A stretch of 64,000 nucleotides of DNA from Collybia mongolica (Eukaryota; Basidiomycota; Agaricomycetes; Agaricales; Clitocybaceae): the NCBI GenBank assembly GCA_013420905.1, contig JAAXNY010000004.1, forward strand, positions 1,674,001 to 1,738,000. The letters run 5' to 3'. Within the stretch, counting starts at the first letter, position 1. The number at the start of each line of letters is the position of its first letter. Positions 24,019 through 37,200 of this stretch are shown piece by piece. The notes beneath the pieces are model-generated. The model made no database searches. It saw only the letters and a program-made list of their open reading frames with translations, and was not told the DNA's origin. The translations under genes and the position numbers were made by a program.

Positions 24019-24547
24019 GTTGATTGACTGAGAGATTGAAGATTACTATGACAACGTGGAACCCAAAGAGCCTGCCCTCTGGGTCGAAATAGTGGGTGTG
24101 GTGGTAAATTGTTGGGTATTGTTGTCAACGGAAGATGACCTGAAGCACGTCTAACGACAACTTGCTGATTTGAGTACAATTTATGTAAGGTTGACATGGC
24201 CATGGGTATGTACACCGCCCAAAATCCCACTCCGGATCACGCATATATGATTGATGAAATGGTTTCGTCGGCCCGAGGAAACCGGAAGGATTGGAAGAAA
24301 TACCCGAGAAACGACCAGCAAGGCTGAATTCAAAGCATCTATGACGTACTTGTACATCATGATACTGATTATGCATTTGGGTGTGATAATAAAGGAGTTT
24401 ACAGGGTATCCTACTTGTGATTGATGTTGTAATTTAAGGAATAATCAGAGTTTGATGAAAGAGAACTGTCTAGAGTAATTGAATAAAAGACCTAGTGACA
24501 TCTGACATCCGAAATCTGACTACTCCACTGTTATGAATGATTGAATA
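24019..24547. other. intergenic region
   Basis: Between the DUF3684 gene start and the end of the F-box type gene. Moderately AT-rich. No open frame with gene-like structure, repeat or RNA gene was seen. Confidence 0.5.
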
Positions 24548-27072
24548 TCATGCAGTGTTCACAGGCTTCTTTCCCCGAGTCGAAATTGAACTTCTGTGAC
24601 CTCGTCCGAAATCTGGAGGGGTACCATCGTCAGGGGTGCTAAGATGCCTCCGGTTTCTGCCTGAATTTCTGCCTTTTCCTCGTACGCATTTGGGACCGCC
24701 AGTCAAAACAGTGGTCGTAGTTAATTGCATCGGAGATCCTCGATGTTCCGAATGGATATCTTTCCATGAAGTAGCGGTGGTATTCTGTGTTCTTCCTTTG
24801 AGGGACACAGTTATTCTCGATGGAGGCTCCGAGGGAGATTGCTTGTGAGTTCCTGTCTGTTTTCTGGCGTATATCTTGCTAAAACGTGGGTCCGAATCAG
24901 TTGCGATTGTGTCATAATCTATGGAGTGTTCTGAGTGTAAAGGCGTGAGTGGGAAAGAGCTTGACACGGGTGACAATGAAGGAGATATTTCTGATAGACT
25001 CGGGATTGAAAGAGAATCAGAGCTGCTTGGTGACATAGGTTCCACCTTCGTCTTCCTCCTTGTTAGTTCTTTCAATTTTCGAGGGTACTCAACCGGAGAT
25101 ATCAAAAAGCCACTCCTCTCTGCTTCCTTTGCGAGAGCCTCAGCTGCTTCCCCGGTCCATAGATGACCCAGTCGTTCGACTTCCGTCCAAGAGTAGCTAC
25201 GTGCAAATTTCTCATTCATGGCCAGTTTGTGTTTCTTTACAACTGATTCCCACACGTCACGCGTCACTGAGGGTTCTTGGTACGCAATTGAAATGTTAGC
25301 ACCAAATTTTGAGGTTGTTCGCCGCGTCACCACCCATGTGCCTCGACCAGCTTTTCCGTACCAGTCTACAGGATTTGTGTTTCAATCAGTGGTCAATACA
25401 GAGGTGAAGGCCATACCCAGATGTACAACCCGAGGGAGCTTACGCACAAACCGTTTGACGTCGCGAAGAAGAGGCATTGAAGGATCATTCGTTGGTTTAG
25501 GGACACACGTTTGAGTCTGCATTTGGTTATAATCCAATAGTCGCGAAAGAACATATTTAGACTTGAGGTCAGACATTTCTACCGGGCTCTGGGTGGGGTT
25601 CCGAATCCAGGGGTGCAGTAGCCTTGGGGGCATCCCAGGTGCGTGTGGACGATTGACACATACAGAAAGACGTCGAAGGTCCGATAGCGAAACAAATATC
25701 GAAGAAAGGCTTGAAAGTTTCGAAAATGCAAAGTCCAGGGAAATTTTCATAGCCTTTTCGAATTTTGAAAAACATGTCGTTAGGAAGCTCTAGAAAACAA
25801 ACCTGGAGATTTGGACAACTGCTGAGGACAACTTTGATATCCGCTATCGGCCAAGTCCAAAAGTCGCATTCAAAGGTTATTAACGACCGCCCATCTCTCA
25901 TTTTTTCAACGAGTTTGGTTGGGGCGGGGTCCAAGGCAAGGTCATCATTACAATGAGCTTCATAGCTTAGGATGCCATTTTCCAAATGAGGATGGGCTTC
26001 ATGGCGGATCACTGACAGGCTCAAGAGCTTCTCTAAAGGTATAGCATGGAGAGAGTTCAGGTGGTCAGTTGTCCATGAGTGATGTGGCCCTGCTTCATTT
26101 ACGACAATTTGCAGATGGCGAAGGGATGGTGGGTAGTTCTGCGGCTTTTCCCACAATTGACGGCTCAGTCTACCTGGAAAGAAGCTCATCAAAAGATGGG
26201 GGGTTAAAAAAATCGCTGCAGTCACCTTGGATTTCAACCAAGGCTAGAACTTCCAACGCTTCACATTCTTCTAAGATTGATACTAACCCTCTGTCGCTCA
26301 ACTTTGTTCCACTGGTACTCAGAGATAATTTTCGAAGTTTCCGACCGGCTTCGACTATTTTCTCACATAAAAAATCGTCGAGCCACACAAAGTTAATATT
26401 CAGATCTTCTAATGTCGAGCCTTGGCCGAGGTTGGATAGCAGGGAAGAAAGCGCACGGACACCAGACTGTGAAAGACCGGAGAGGTGGAGAGTTGTGATG
26501 GGAAGATACATAAGAAGAGGGAGGGAAAGGGCATTCCACTTCGCTACATTACTTCGCGGCAAAGATGGCTGGTTCCGGGGAGCATAAGCTAGGCGACTTA
26601 ACCGAAGGTTTTTTGACATCAGGACCTGCAGTGAATGTTGTTCATGTGGTACAACAGAGGACTTCCAGGACCCTACCTCACATAGACCTTCAGGTGGTGG
26701 GAAGGCACTCTCCCAGACCAGGCCTTCCAGATTAATACAAATTTCCAAGAGGCTGTAAATATTGCTTGTGTTCAATGGGACGACGGTATTGCGTTGCGCG
26801 TAATGAGTTCTGTTGTCTGTTTCTTCAAGACCACGTCCAATAGGCATGTCTGAATTGTGAACAATAACTGTTTTTACGATTTGGGCATATCTTTCAGGAT
26901 TAGCTATTATTGCGCATGTGGCGACCCGGGAGCAAAGGTCTATCGTGCTTTGGTCATCAACAATGCTCAAAGTCTTAAAAAGGACCCGCGCCGCAGAGTC
27001 ATGGAGGTGTGAGCCAAGTGAAGCGAGAAAGGTGAGCCGTAGAAAGGGAGATGAATCAAAAGCAAACTTCAT
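24548..27072 (-). CDS. F-box/LRR-type protein
   Basis: A multi-exon gene. The N-terminal exon (27072 to about 26224) begins MKFAFDSSPFLRLTFLASL, as in fungal F-box-like proteins that count on a degenerate F-box. Leucine-rich repeat text follows: SLPLLMYLPITTLHLSGLSQ, LEDLNINFVWLDDFLCEKI, LRKLSLSTSGTKLSDRGL, LEECEALEVLALVEI. The first intron has an AAG/GTGACT donor and a TTCCAG acceptor, followed by LSRQLWEKPQNYPPSLRHLQI. After the repeats comes a part with DVWESVVKKHKLAMNEKFARS and a Ser/Pro-rich disordered tail ending RGKKPVNTA. In this family the LRR part picks the substrate for an SCF ubiquitin ligase. A canonical F-box is not evident, and the true start may lie upstream across another intron. 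Confidence 0.68.
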
Positions 27073-27774
27073 GAGTTCTGGTGAAATTGAATATTCATAA
27101 TGACGTTTCGGAAATGAAGGTGTAAACAGGGCACACCATCGAGGACAGCTTCTGGGAGACTATGCAAGTAACAAGGCATCCTGTTTTGGAACTTATTGAC
27201 CATGCTGGCTTTTTGTGTGAAGGATAGTATGAATACCTTTGGACGCTAGGGCCCCGTTCTTCGGTGCCCGAATTTATCAACGCGGTCGTCAATGATATGT
27301 TGCTGGTAGGGTCTGTGATATGCCAGCACCTTTGTTCAGTTCAAAGATGGCGGCCGTCGAGGAAAGATAACAGCAGCGAAATTATTTGAATCATTTAATG
27401 TTCATTAGGATGCTTTGTCAGCGACACAAGTAATACGTAGACCGCAGATCTAGATATGATTTCACGATGAAGCTGAAAACTCTACCGTACGGAAGAGAAT
27501 GAAATGAAAGAGAGACGTATGCGATGGAGGTAAGCAGGGTCCGGGGACGAAAGTGCTGATGTATGATGCAAGAATGCCCAACAAAGTCCAAGTCGGGATG
27601 TGAGGATGGATGGCTTGGGTATTAGACTGGAGGACGGCGAGAATTCCAAAGTCCACCACGAAGCTATGGATACGGATGAAAAGGTGGGTGACGTATGGAT
27701 GATGAGTGGGTATATCAAACAATAGATATCCGGCAGAGGTCGCCATGTATAAGAAATAATGCAAATCCGGGTCT
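27073..27774. other. intergenic region
   Basis: Promoter side of the F-box type gene and 3' side of the chitin synthase gene. A 100-codon minus-strand frame at 27462-27764 is hydrophobic but lies immediately after the chitin synthase stop, where a 3' UTR is expected. No gene is called. Confidence 0.5.
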
Positions 27775-30700
27775 TCAGAATCTCGTGGTGGGATCTAATG
27801 GACCTAAGGGGCCGTAGTGTCGCTCCCCCCCTCCCTGTTGACCCCCAGTTCCACCTCGTGGTGGCTCTCCGCTCATATTGATCGTCGGTGATGTGGGTGA
27901 GAGGACATTGGGCAGAGGTCCAAGTCCGGGAGACGTAGATCGGGTCAATGGTGCATACCCATTCCCATTGACGTTCGCAAGCTGAACCGTTGAACCATCA
28001 GATAACTGATATCGGGGTGCATACGTCGAGATTGGTGGTGAAGGTCGGTCATCAAAGCCCATCTCCAGCATCGCTTCGAGTTCTGCCCCTCCAAGGGTCT
28101 TCGCAGACTGGAGTTGCTGCTGCGGCACCAACAGCCCTACTGGTGGAGGCGGATATTTGGTATTATTTTCATTATATCCACCGATTTGTGGTCCCCAATG
28201 ATCGTCCTCTGAGGAGGCGAGCGAAACAGTGTCTGAGCCGTCATATTGGCTGCGGGAATCCATCCCCCTGACACTCAGCAAGTCACCATCGCCGGCGATG
28301 TATCCTGATGGGTGTGCTCGCTCAAAATCTCTTCGACGTCGTTCCTCGCGTCTGAGTTTTCGTAGTCGTGAACGTTCCCAATCCTCCCAACGCCTCAATG
28401 GAAGTTCTGGTCCATGCGAGTGGCCTCCGCCATCTCCATGACCCTCACCCTTTCCTTCACCCTCCACCTTTCTACATTAAATGAATAAGAGACATTTAAC
28501 AGTGTGTATAAAAACTGTATAACTCAAAAACTCACCTAGTCTCTCCCCATGAGAAGTCATCAAAATGCCAGAATGCGTAAACTGGTAGCACGAAATTCCA
28601 AACAGGAAGAGCGAAAAGATAAATCATCATCCAGAACACGTATATGACCTTCCTCGTGGTGATTAAGATCAACACTGCAGGGAGACCGAGGACAGCAATG
28701 AGCAGCATCAGAGGAATAGCTTCCTCGAAGGTCTTTGGTGGTGATAATGCCATTCCGACGACTAAGGCATATGTGAGCGAAATAGCGATGGGGAGGACGA
28801 CCGTGCCGATAAGGTCCATGAAAACAACAAATTGCATGCTAAAACAGAATGTACCGCAGAGATTGCGAACCAGCACAAGTTCCATAAGATTGTGGATGGT
28901 CGAATTAATCCATCGTCGGCGCTGGGAAAGGAGAATTGGGAAAGTGTCAGGAACGATGGTTCGGCATTTGGCTTGAGGTAAAAACATCATCTTTCGATTG
29001 GGGAATGTGCGCAAGAGGCAAGTGGTTAGGAAACGATCTTCACCAAGTAACAGCAAATTCTTCTGGTGCAGGGTCGTCACCTCGCATTGGCTGTACTCTT
29101 TGACGATCTCTGGTTTGATGATGAGTGGCACCCAGTCATCACCAGTGGATTTTCGTGCCTTCAGCCTGAACATCGAGAAACATCCTGGTAGGCAGGACAC
29201 ACCACCGAAGACAGACTCAAATGCTTTGGCGAGATGATGGGAGATGAAGTATTCGAAAACCTGTATGGCTGTGACCCAGGACTGCCGTTTGTTCGCTATC
29301 CGGGTTTCACCACAAACACCCATGATCATCTGATCATGATGCATACAGTTGACAAGATACCCTAGGGAATCCGGGAACACCTTGGTATCAGCATCCACCT
29401 GATATGCGGTCAATAATAGTAAGTATTACGGAATAAAATACGAACCATAAGTACTACTTCGAAAAAGTCTGGTGTAACGCCCATGAGTATATGGATCTTG
29501 CGGAAGAGATCGAAATCTAAAGGGGACATCCGGTCGTTGTAGGTAACACGGGAGAAAAAGTTCATGAGAATAAGCTGGCTGTCACGCTTGCCTCGATTTC
29601 CTGGTTTTTTCTCAGTTGCGGCCTCTTGCTCTGTTCCACACTTCACGACAATAACTGTGGGAGTTCGGCAGCCAGCGACGGCTAATATCAAAAAGGCTGT
29701 CAGTAGTAATCGTGCGTAAACCAGAGAAGGAAGACATACTGTAATGTCCAGCATAAACCATAGCCCTATTTTGTGCCTTGGACCCTGAACCCACAGCACC
29801 ATAGCTCATAGGTATCGGATTTCCAAATCGCGGATCGGCTTCCAAAAGTGACACGCAAATGTCTGGAGTACTCCTCTTCTCGCCAGCTCCTGTGATCATT
29901 CCATCTGCCACGACAAACAATAGTTTCCTCGCATCGGAATAAGTTGTTGTTGAGATAGAGTCTAAAGTTGTCCTCAGAGATTCTTCCCCTTCTGAGTAGC
30001 ACGTGACCAGACACACGGCAAAAAGCTCAGCACCTATTTGGGCCAAACTCATGATAGGAGCTGCGTTGTCGGCATTCGTGAGGGTCGCGCTTGACGAGGC
30101 CACGGAACGTGCAGATTTGGTGATCTTGTTCTTCTTCCCGCCGCCAACGCCTGCCCACGGAGCCGTCCCGTTCCGGTTGTCAACAGAAATGTTGGCGCCT
30201 TCTGGCATGACGGCAGGGCTGATGGCGGATCGGTTCAGCTCCTGACTATTGGGAGGTCCTGCTAATTTCTCTGAGAGGAACCAATTGAATACACAGGCCA
30301 TGACGAAGCGAACAAACACAAGTCCGAGGATGACAATTAAACCTGTGTAGAGGAAAAGGCTGGAGACGAAACAACCAGGTGTAATCTTGTCGATATTTCC
30401 AGCATAGTACCGTTGCTTGATACAAGGAACTGCTGACCGAACATCTGGGCGGCTGTAGAACAGACGAGTACCGTCCTTGCCACTGGTACTGGCAGACTTC
30501 TTCATCAGGGTCCGAAGTGCTTGATCGACCTTATCGTTGGGGACGGGTTTTGTATGTAGCTTCATGTATGGCTTCATGTTAAGGACAGCACCATCAAGGA
30601 CGAAATAACTATCAAGTTCAGCCACCTGATCCCAGGAGTACCCTGAAAGAAAGTTGGTATTAGTGATGGCAAGGTCCTTGTAGGTGGAAGAGACGTTAAT

Positions 30701-31369
30701 GGAGGGTAGGGGACAGGGGTTTTCGGTGGAGCAAGGAACGTCTCGTGCAGCAGCGAACGAAAGGCCGTTGCAATTCTTGTAATATGCAGCATCACGTTGG
30801 AACATTGGGGTGATGTCAACGCCTGGGCTGCGCGCCAAGGTTGGCAAGTTGATATCACCTGCTGTCTTTCCGTTGGTGACATTGAAGACAAAACCTTGGA
30901 TACCAACGGTGCCAGGCTTTGAGCCGACATGTAGAAATCGACCATCCGACGCATTTGTTGGGGGACAAAGGACTTTTTGGAAGCCGACTGTGGCAAAGCC
31001 AACGCCAGAGCACAGGAGTAGGATGATGAAGCAAAGTGCAATTTTTTCTCTCCATGCCTGTCTCACCGCCTTGTCCTTCAGCCCACCCAAGGAGCTCAAA
31101 AGAAAGTTGGGAGCCCAAAACGTGACTGCAAGTGAAAAGTACCTCCAAGCTGTGGAACCATTGTAGTCATCGGATTTGGGAGGAGGGATGGTACCTGATG
31201 TGGAAGGAAGAAGGGAGGTTGGTGGGTTGATTAGAGGTACGGGGGCTACACCACGCTCTGGTCGGGTGAGTGTCTTTGCTCTGCGAATGGTTGCGCCAGA
31301 GGGCGGTTGTCGAGTGGTGGGAATGGGGACATCACGAGCATCGTAACCTGACTGAAAACGAAGGGCCAT
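27775..31369 (-). CDS. class IV chitin synthase (Chs3-like)
   Basis: The protein, near 1,150 residues, polymerises UDP-N-acetylglucosamine into chitin at the plasma membrane. After a polar N-terminus come [18 protein letters not shown] and a helix ([20 protein letters not shown]), then a long luminal part with several N-glycosylation sequons and two more helices. The catalytic core shows [21 protein letters not shown], the acceptor/metal motif [22 protein letters not shown], and the product-binding [12 protein letters not shown]. Five C-terminal helices end at WGETR. Introns are visible near 29700-29740, 29405-29440 and 28480-28540. The C-terminal tail is highly charged ([21 protein letters not shown]), then carries [13 protein letters not shown] and a Gly-rich end. 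Architecture and motifs match class IV. The gene diverges from the phosphatase gene, leaving 243 bp between start codons. Confidence 0.92.
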
Positions 31370-31612
31370 TGTATAAAAGATAGGAAGTAGCTGGTAGCTT
31401 GCAGCTTCAGTCTAACAGGACCGGAGCGAGAGGCAGGCCCGCTGTGTGATGAGAGAAGGGATACTAGCGGAGGACAGAAACGAGGGAAGGAGAAGATGTG
31501 TCAAGAGAATCTACAGGCAGGGGCACGTGGCCAAGCCCAAATGATCGGTCCAACAAGCCAAGCGCCACCCCGTAGTACATAGTCCCTTCGACGGTAGTCA
31601 TAGTTCTACATA
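31370..31612. promoter_or_regulatory. shared divergent promoter, chitin synthase / phosphatase
   Basis: The 243 bp between the two proposed start codons must hold both promoters and both 5' UTRs. No defined element could be assigned. Confidence 0.4.
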
Positions 31613-33825
31613 ATGGCCGCGACGCTTGTCGATTCTGGTCTGTTTCCTCACCATGTCCTCAGGAATGTACAGCAACCACCCCATCCAACCATTTCCTTCG
31701 CCGTAACCCCTTCCCCGCTCGAATTATCTGCAGCCCAGGCAAGTACCCCCGAGTTCATCTGCCACCGACATCACAACCAACATCATTCCCGCAGCTGGCC
31801 CCTCTCGCGTCACAACACCACGCCAGCGACTATAATCGACACAAGTTCGGCATTCAGGGTAACGTCCTACCGTCTAAATGAAATAAATTACTGTCAACTT
31901 AACCGACCACCCAGGATGTCCAGTGCCGTATTTGCCTTTATCCATTCAGCTCCCTGACTACTTTAATGAACTCCAACGCCGCCAAGTTCGCTGCTCCCAG
32001 GACAAGTCTTGGTGGCCTTGTCACAAGTCCGTCGCCACACCCGTCGTCGTCCTCAGTTCCGCCGGCGCACAACCCCAGGAGACAATTCACCTACAGGAGG
32101 AAATACAAGCAGCAATCGCTGAACCTCTAAATAACGTACCTCAAGAGCCTCATCCGAATGCGAAACTGCTGTTACATCCGTCAATAAAAACGTCCTCGAC
32201 GCATCCAATCAAGTAAGCGCTACTTATCACAAACTTTGATAGTCGCATGACGACTCTTCACTAGTATCTCATCTATAATTCCACCAGAACTCATTCCCAT
32301 TATATCTTCAAACATGTGCCTGGCTTCCTCATTGACTTCGCATCGGCCACCTGTGGTATTCGAGGTCCCAAAGTTGTTCACGTTGGATCGCCTAACACTG
32401 TCGCCTGTGCGACATGGCGATCCTCGGAGCTATAGGGCCCCAGATCCTTACCCGACGAACTCAGTTGTAGTTGGACACCTCCGTTCACGGTCCAACATCA
32501 GAGATGCCTTGCGCACCGCCATCAATGGTGGACTCTCTGGCATTGATGCAAAATATGAGCGAGAAAAAACGAAACACGATACCTTGTCCGGAACAACGTC
32601 CTCCACGCTCTTACAGCGATCAGCATCCACCGGTATTCCCTACGCAAAAGCTAAATTGAGCACTCTACACTCAAACACGTCTTCGATTTCCCTCTCACTA
32701 TCATTGGCGATTGCTCAGACACCCTCGGTATCCTCTCCAAACCTACTCTCCAATGATCCCAGGTCACCAAAGTCGCCCAACTGTAGCCTCCTTACGTCGG
32801 AATCAAGATTAGACGCTAGATCAAGCGAGTAAGTCTCCCGAAACCCAGTCAAACCAATACCTCATAAAATCTACTCAAGGTTCCTCAAGACAAACAAATG
32901 CGACAATCAGAGCTCTGAACCAGTTCCTTCACCTCCACACGCAGGCCCTTCGAAATTATCCCCCCAAACCTCCTTTGGTATTGGTAATCTATTCCTTTCT
33001 TCATGTCCCGGAAAGAAAGGTACGGTCCATGATTTCTAATGTTACTGTTACATCTGGCTCATCCTTTATATAAGTTCGCTTGCATGGACCTGTCAAAGGC
33101 CGAAGTGGAGTTTGCAGAGATTTGGACATAGATCTAAAAAGGATGAAAGAGTTAGGGGTAGGGTGCATAATATGGTATGGTTCAAATGTCATTAATAACG
33201 ATTGAAAAAACTTCATTCTATCAGCAGCTGTTTGGACGACCAAGAGCTCGAGTTTTTGGGTGCTCCCTGGCCTGAATACGAAGACTGTGCTAGAACCAAC
33301 GGCATTGACGTTCTTCGGTTCGTAATCAACTCCTTTGATAACAGTCTGTTATTTACATTTATGGGCCAATGAAGGATACCAACACCAGAAGGTCTTGCGC
33401 CGCTAACGCCAGCGTCCCTGAACGCACACTTAACACGGTTAATTGATACTTACACAGCTCGAGGGATACCAATGCTCGTGCATTGTCGCGGTGGCGTTGG
33501 TCGTGCTGGAGTCGTCGCATGTTGTTGGATTATCAAGCTCGGGCTCTGCGGGTGGGTTGAAACTGACGCCGAACTTTTACCGACATCAAATTTCTCCTCG
33601 TCTGTCACATCTCCAAAGTGCTTCAGTGGGCCTGGAACCTCCCCTCTCGGCGAGGTCCACAGTCACATAAAAGTGGGGATGCCCGAATATAATACTGTGC
33701 ACTTCATTGAACGCGTCATCGCTGTGGTCAGAAGAAGAAGAAGTATGAAGGCTGTGGAGACTTACGAACAGGTAAAGTTTTTAGTTGATTTTGTAGAATA
33801 CTTGAAGGAAGGGGGGATGGCGTAA
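31613..33825 (+). CDS. dual-specificity / CDKN3-like protein phosphatase
   Basis: A multi-exon gene. The C-terminal exons give the phosphatase domain: DLKRMKELGVGCII, then CLDDQELEFLGAPWPEYED, then PTPEGLAPLTPASLNAHLTR. The active-site loop is MLVHCRGGVGRAGVVACCWI, with the catalytic cysteine and arginine of HCxxGxxRxG, and the protein ends FLVDFVEYLKEGGMA. The aspartate in CLDDQE may act as general acid. The N-terminal part is polar and Ser/Pro-rich (MAATLVDSGLFPHHVL, RSRSNIRDALRTAINGG). The first intron appears to be of GC-AG type: CAG then GCAAGT at 31739, acceptor CCGCAG near 31791. Exon borders between 31850 and 32320 are uncertain, because more than one frame can be joined there. The substrate is unknown; such fungal proteins often have a long disordered N-terminus. 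Confidence 0.72.
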
Positions 33826-34209
33826 AGGATCTATCCATTACCTCGAGTTGTCGCCCGGGCATGGCTTTCACCAGACCGTCTTTATCATTAACTTATATAA
33901 CAGGACATACAAGTTGGATCGATTCATTGCATATTTAAATTGTACGTGCATGTATACCAAGTGATAGTCTCTATAATGGAATTCGTCGGAATTGGCCCCG
34001 CTTGTAGTATAGCAACGAATCGTCATGTAAGGACTACCTCAACTGTTTTCCTACTACGTCTGCGCGTACGCCTCCCAACGATTGACATCGTTCAAACAAA
34101 CTGCATGTGTGAAGTGGTTCAGGAAGCCCCGACATCAGGCCTTGCCTGATAAGCAATCAGTCAGCAAGATAGGTGCTTTGATATCTGATGGACGGAATGC
34201 GGGAAAGGT
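33826..34209. other. sequence downstream of the phosphatase gene
   Basis: Normal CpG content, no gene seen. It probably includes the phosphatase 3' UTR and ends where the CpG-poor block begins. Confidence 0.45.
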
Positions 34210-37200
34210 AATTTCCTAATTTGACTCCATTTGTACATATGCACTTACCAGTATGACTCATACTGAGTATGAGTATTCCCCAGTTTCAAACTTGGACATG
34301 CCATGCTTACAACAGCCCACACCAGATGGTAACTACAGTCAATTGATGCATGAATATGACAATATGGGGTGGTTCTGAAGTAGACCATATACTCAAGGAT
34401 TGAGATGAGCCTACCCTGGTGCAGCACCAGCCCTTCACACCTCTGCTCTCTTGATGTCCAGGTGCAGTGTTCCAGTGGGAATTGGGTTCAATATGTATGA
34501 CATACCCATTGTCAGCCCACAATCCTTCATCACAACTCACACCTGGCTATGACATTGTCTCCTTCAATACACAAAACTCCACCATTCACATTTGATCCCT
34601 CAATTGCACCAGATATTCATACAACACATCTGGCCCATGTTTTGCATGTATAAATTGTATTTCTGGGTTGACACCAGTATGAGTATGTTGGGTTAATTAA
34701 CGCATTGTCTATCATGTTCATATGAATCATATCACTGGATTGTTAGATTTGATCATGCTTGATCTGGCCATACCTGCTGACATCATATCTGTCATCTGAC
34801 CTGATGTTATTCTTAGATACTATACCAACCCATGTATTACCAATTCATTACTAAGATTTACATTAGCTCTTGGTCATCTACATACTGTCTTGTATATAGC
34901 TGACTGTTCAACCAAGCTGATACTTTGGTTGCAACTTGAATACACAGATCTTCCAACTACTTGAGGACACTCAGCTCCAATAGTAGAGACAGGTGTTCAC
35001 TCTTGTTCATTCATCCTCTTCTGCTCATTCTAACATGGATGTTATTTGTACTTTAATGACTACACCTAATACCCAAGGCCTTTTATCCCCACTTGAGATG
35101 ACAGACGCAATGATTCAAACAAACTTATCTTCACAAAATATGGGTTGCCAAGTTCATGCCGAGGTCAACTGGGTTCCAGCTGGGTTAGTTGGGTTGATGG
35201 CTGCTGGTGGCCTGCCATCCCTTGGAAATCACTGTTGTCCAAACTGGGAGACAGATCCAATGTCCACAATCATTCAATCTGCCACCTCTTGTCCCTATGC
35301 AAGGGGTTCACTGATTTCTGAAGATCTATATTGATGTTTATTATCCTTCTTTGTTTTGGCCAATGCATTCTGCTTCCTCAAGCTTGAAGGAACTGTTTTC
35401 ACCATCAGTTCAAACAGGTCAAAAGTACTTAAATCAAAGTATGGAAAATGTGGTACATGGAAACTAATTAAATGATTCTTGAAATGGATGATACAAATAT
35501 GTTTATATAAAGCCACATGGCCCATGCATTGAATAACAGAGATGGCTGCAATATTGGGAGGTGTAGCCATCAAATTTCCCTCAGTTGAAAAGAGTACATA
35601 CCTCATTCTCAATACTTTGAACTCAGAACAGTTAAAGTATGGTGCATAATTGACTATAATAACAGATGTCATCTTGATGCATCACATTACCACTCCTGGT
35701 TTTACCTGTCAGACTATAGTATTTAGTGGTCTTGAGTTGCTCATGTGTTCACCATGTTTACCTTTGGAAATGGCACACTTTTGCTAATGGTAGGATAACA
35801 ATGCTCTTCAATGTACAGAAACAGTCAATGGCAGCTTTGGTCTGTGCAATGTCAATGGATTTTCCACTGAAAATCAGGATCAACATGTCTATTTATGTAC
35901 TTGATAATTGTTTTTTGATGATGCAACATTACTGGAATAGTACTCCTATTCATTTTCTTTGCTTCATCCTGTTTTATGGCAGCTGTACTGCTTGTGCATA
36001 TCATACACAGCACCTAAGGTGGCATAGATAAAGGACACACAGATAAGGATATTAATAAGGCTCTAATTTTTACTTCAGTTGAGATGTTTAGCAGTACAAT
36101 AGGCCGTTCATAGTGCTTGAGTTAGAACTTACTGTTGCAAATAGCACAAGTGAAGTCCTCAAAATTGTGTCACTGTCTGACCTTTTTCTATATAGCTCCA
36201 ACTACTGTCAAAGAGGTCCCTGAAAATTAACAATATTTCAGGAACCCACTCTGTAAAGCCTTCAGTGGTTTGGTGCTCTGGAGCAATTCCTCTTATGATT
36301 TCTTTTCTTTTGTTGGAATAGGGTGAACTGGCACACTGGTCACACCACCCAGACATTTCATATGACATGTCTATCACATGGACATTTTAGTTTCACAATT
36401 GTTTTTGTAATGGACTTATATATGAATTATTGTTGCTATAGGAGTTATTTTATTTATGTATTTATACAAGCCATTTGTACTTTATTTCAATATCTCTTCA
36501 ATCTATATATTATTCTCATTCTTTTTATTCTCTTGCTGCTAAGTTCAACATCTTTTGTTGCCACAATGGTCCCAGTCCACATGTCCCAATGCCATCACCT
36601 CTGAAATCAAGCTTCTTTGATGCCTTGAGGCTCCCTTATTCCAAGATACATCACCAGTGTGATCCAGGAGGATCCAGGCTTGGTTGGTTGCAACCACACA
36701 ATACATGCAATAATTCCTAACTACCAACTAAAGGCACCTGAAAACTCATAGCTCAATAGTCCTATGTGCTTTATCATAGTTCCTGATGTGCAGGCCCACT
36801 CTACATGAGGTTTTTGATGCAATCATAATGATGAATGCATGATAGATGATATCAATATCTAATCTGTAAAATATAATCTGACTTTGTGGCTCAGTATGAC
36901 TAACTTGGCCAGGCTGTTTGGGTAGGGGTAAATTTTTCCTAACTGAGACCTACCATACTTGACTCTACCAAAGCCCAGTTACCAACTAGGCCCTAAATAT
37001 TTTCTTCTGAGCTGCCACAAACAATGCTGGAAAGCCTCCATCATCATTTCTGCAATCAGTGGAGCTGGTTCTGCTGCTGTACTTGCCTCTTGCCACCTGG
37101 ATAAAAAAACATATTCACACATTTCAATTCACAGGCTTAGCAATGGGTGGACAAGCTGTTAGAGGGCAAATTTTTGTGAACTGTTGTTTTAAGTGGTTGG

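Noticed and set aside
27462..27764. 100-codon hydrophobic minus-strand frame
   Set aside because: It follows the chitin synthase stop by 10 bases in the same direction, where a 3' UTR is expected, and resembles no known protein.
34993..35334. 113-codon plus-strand frame in the CpG-poor block
   Set aside because: The frame is open by chance in decayed DNA; I could not match it to any transposase or other family.
36159..36377. 72-codon minus-strand frame in the CpG-free interval
   Set aside because: Possibly a shard of a transposon protein, but too short and without a motif to name it.
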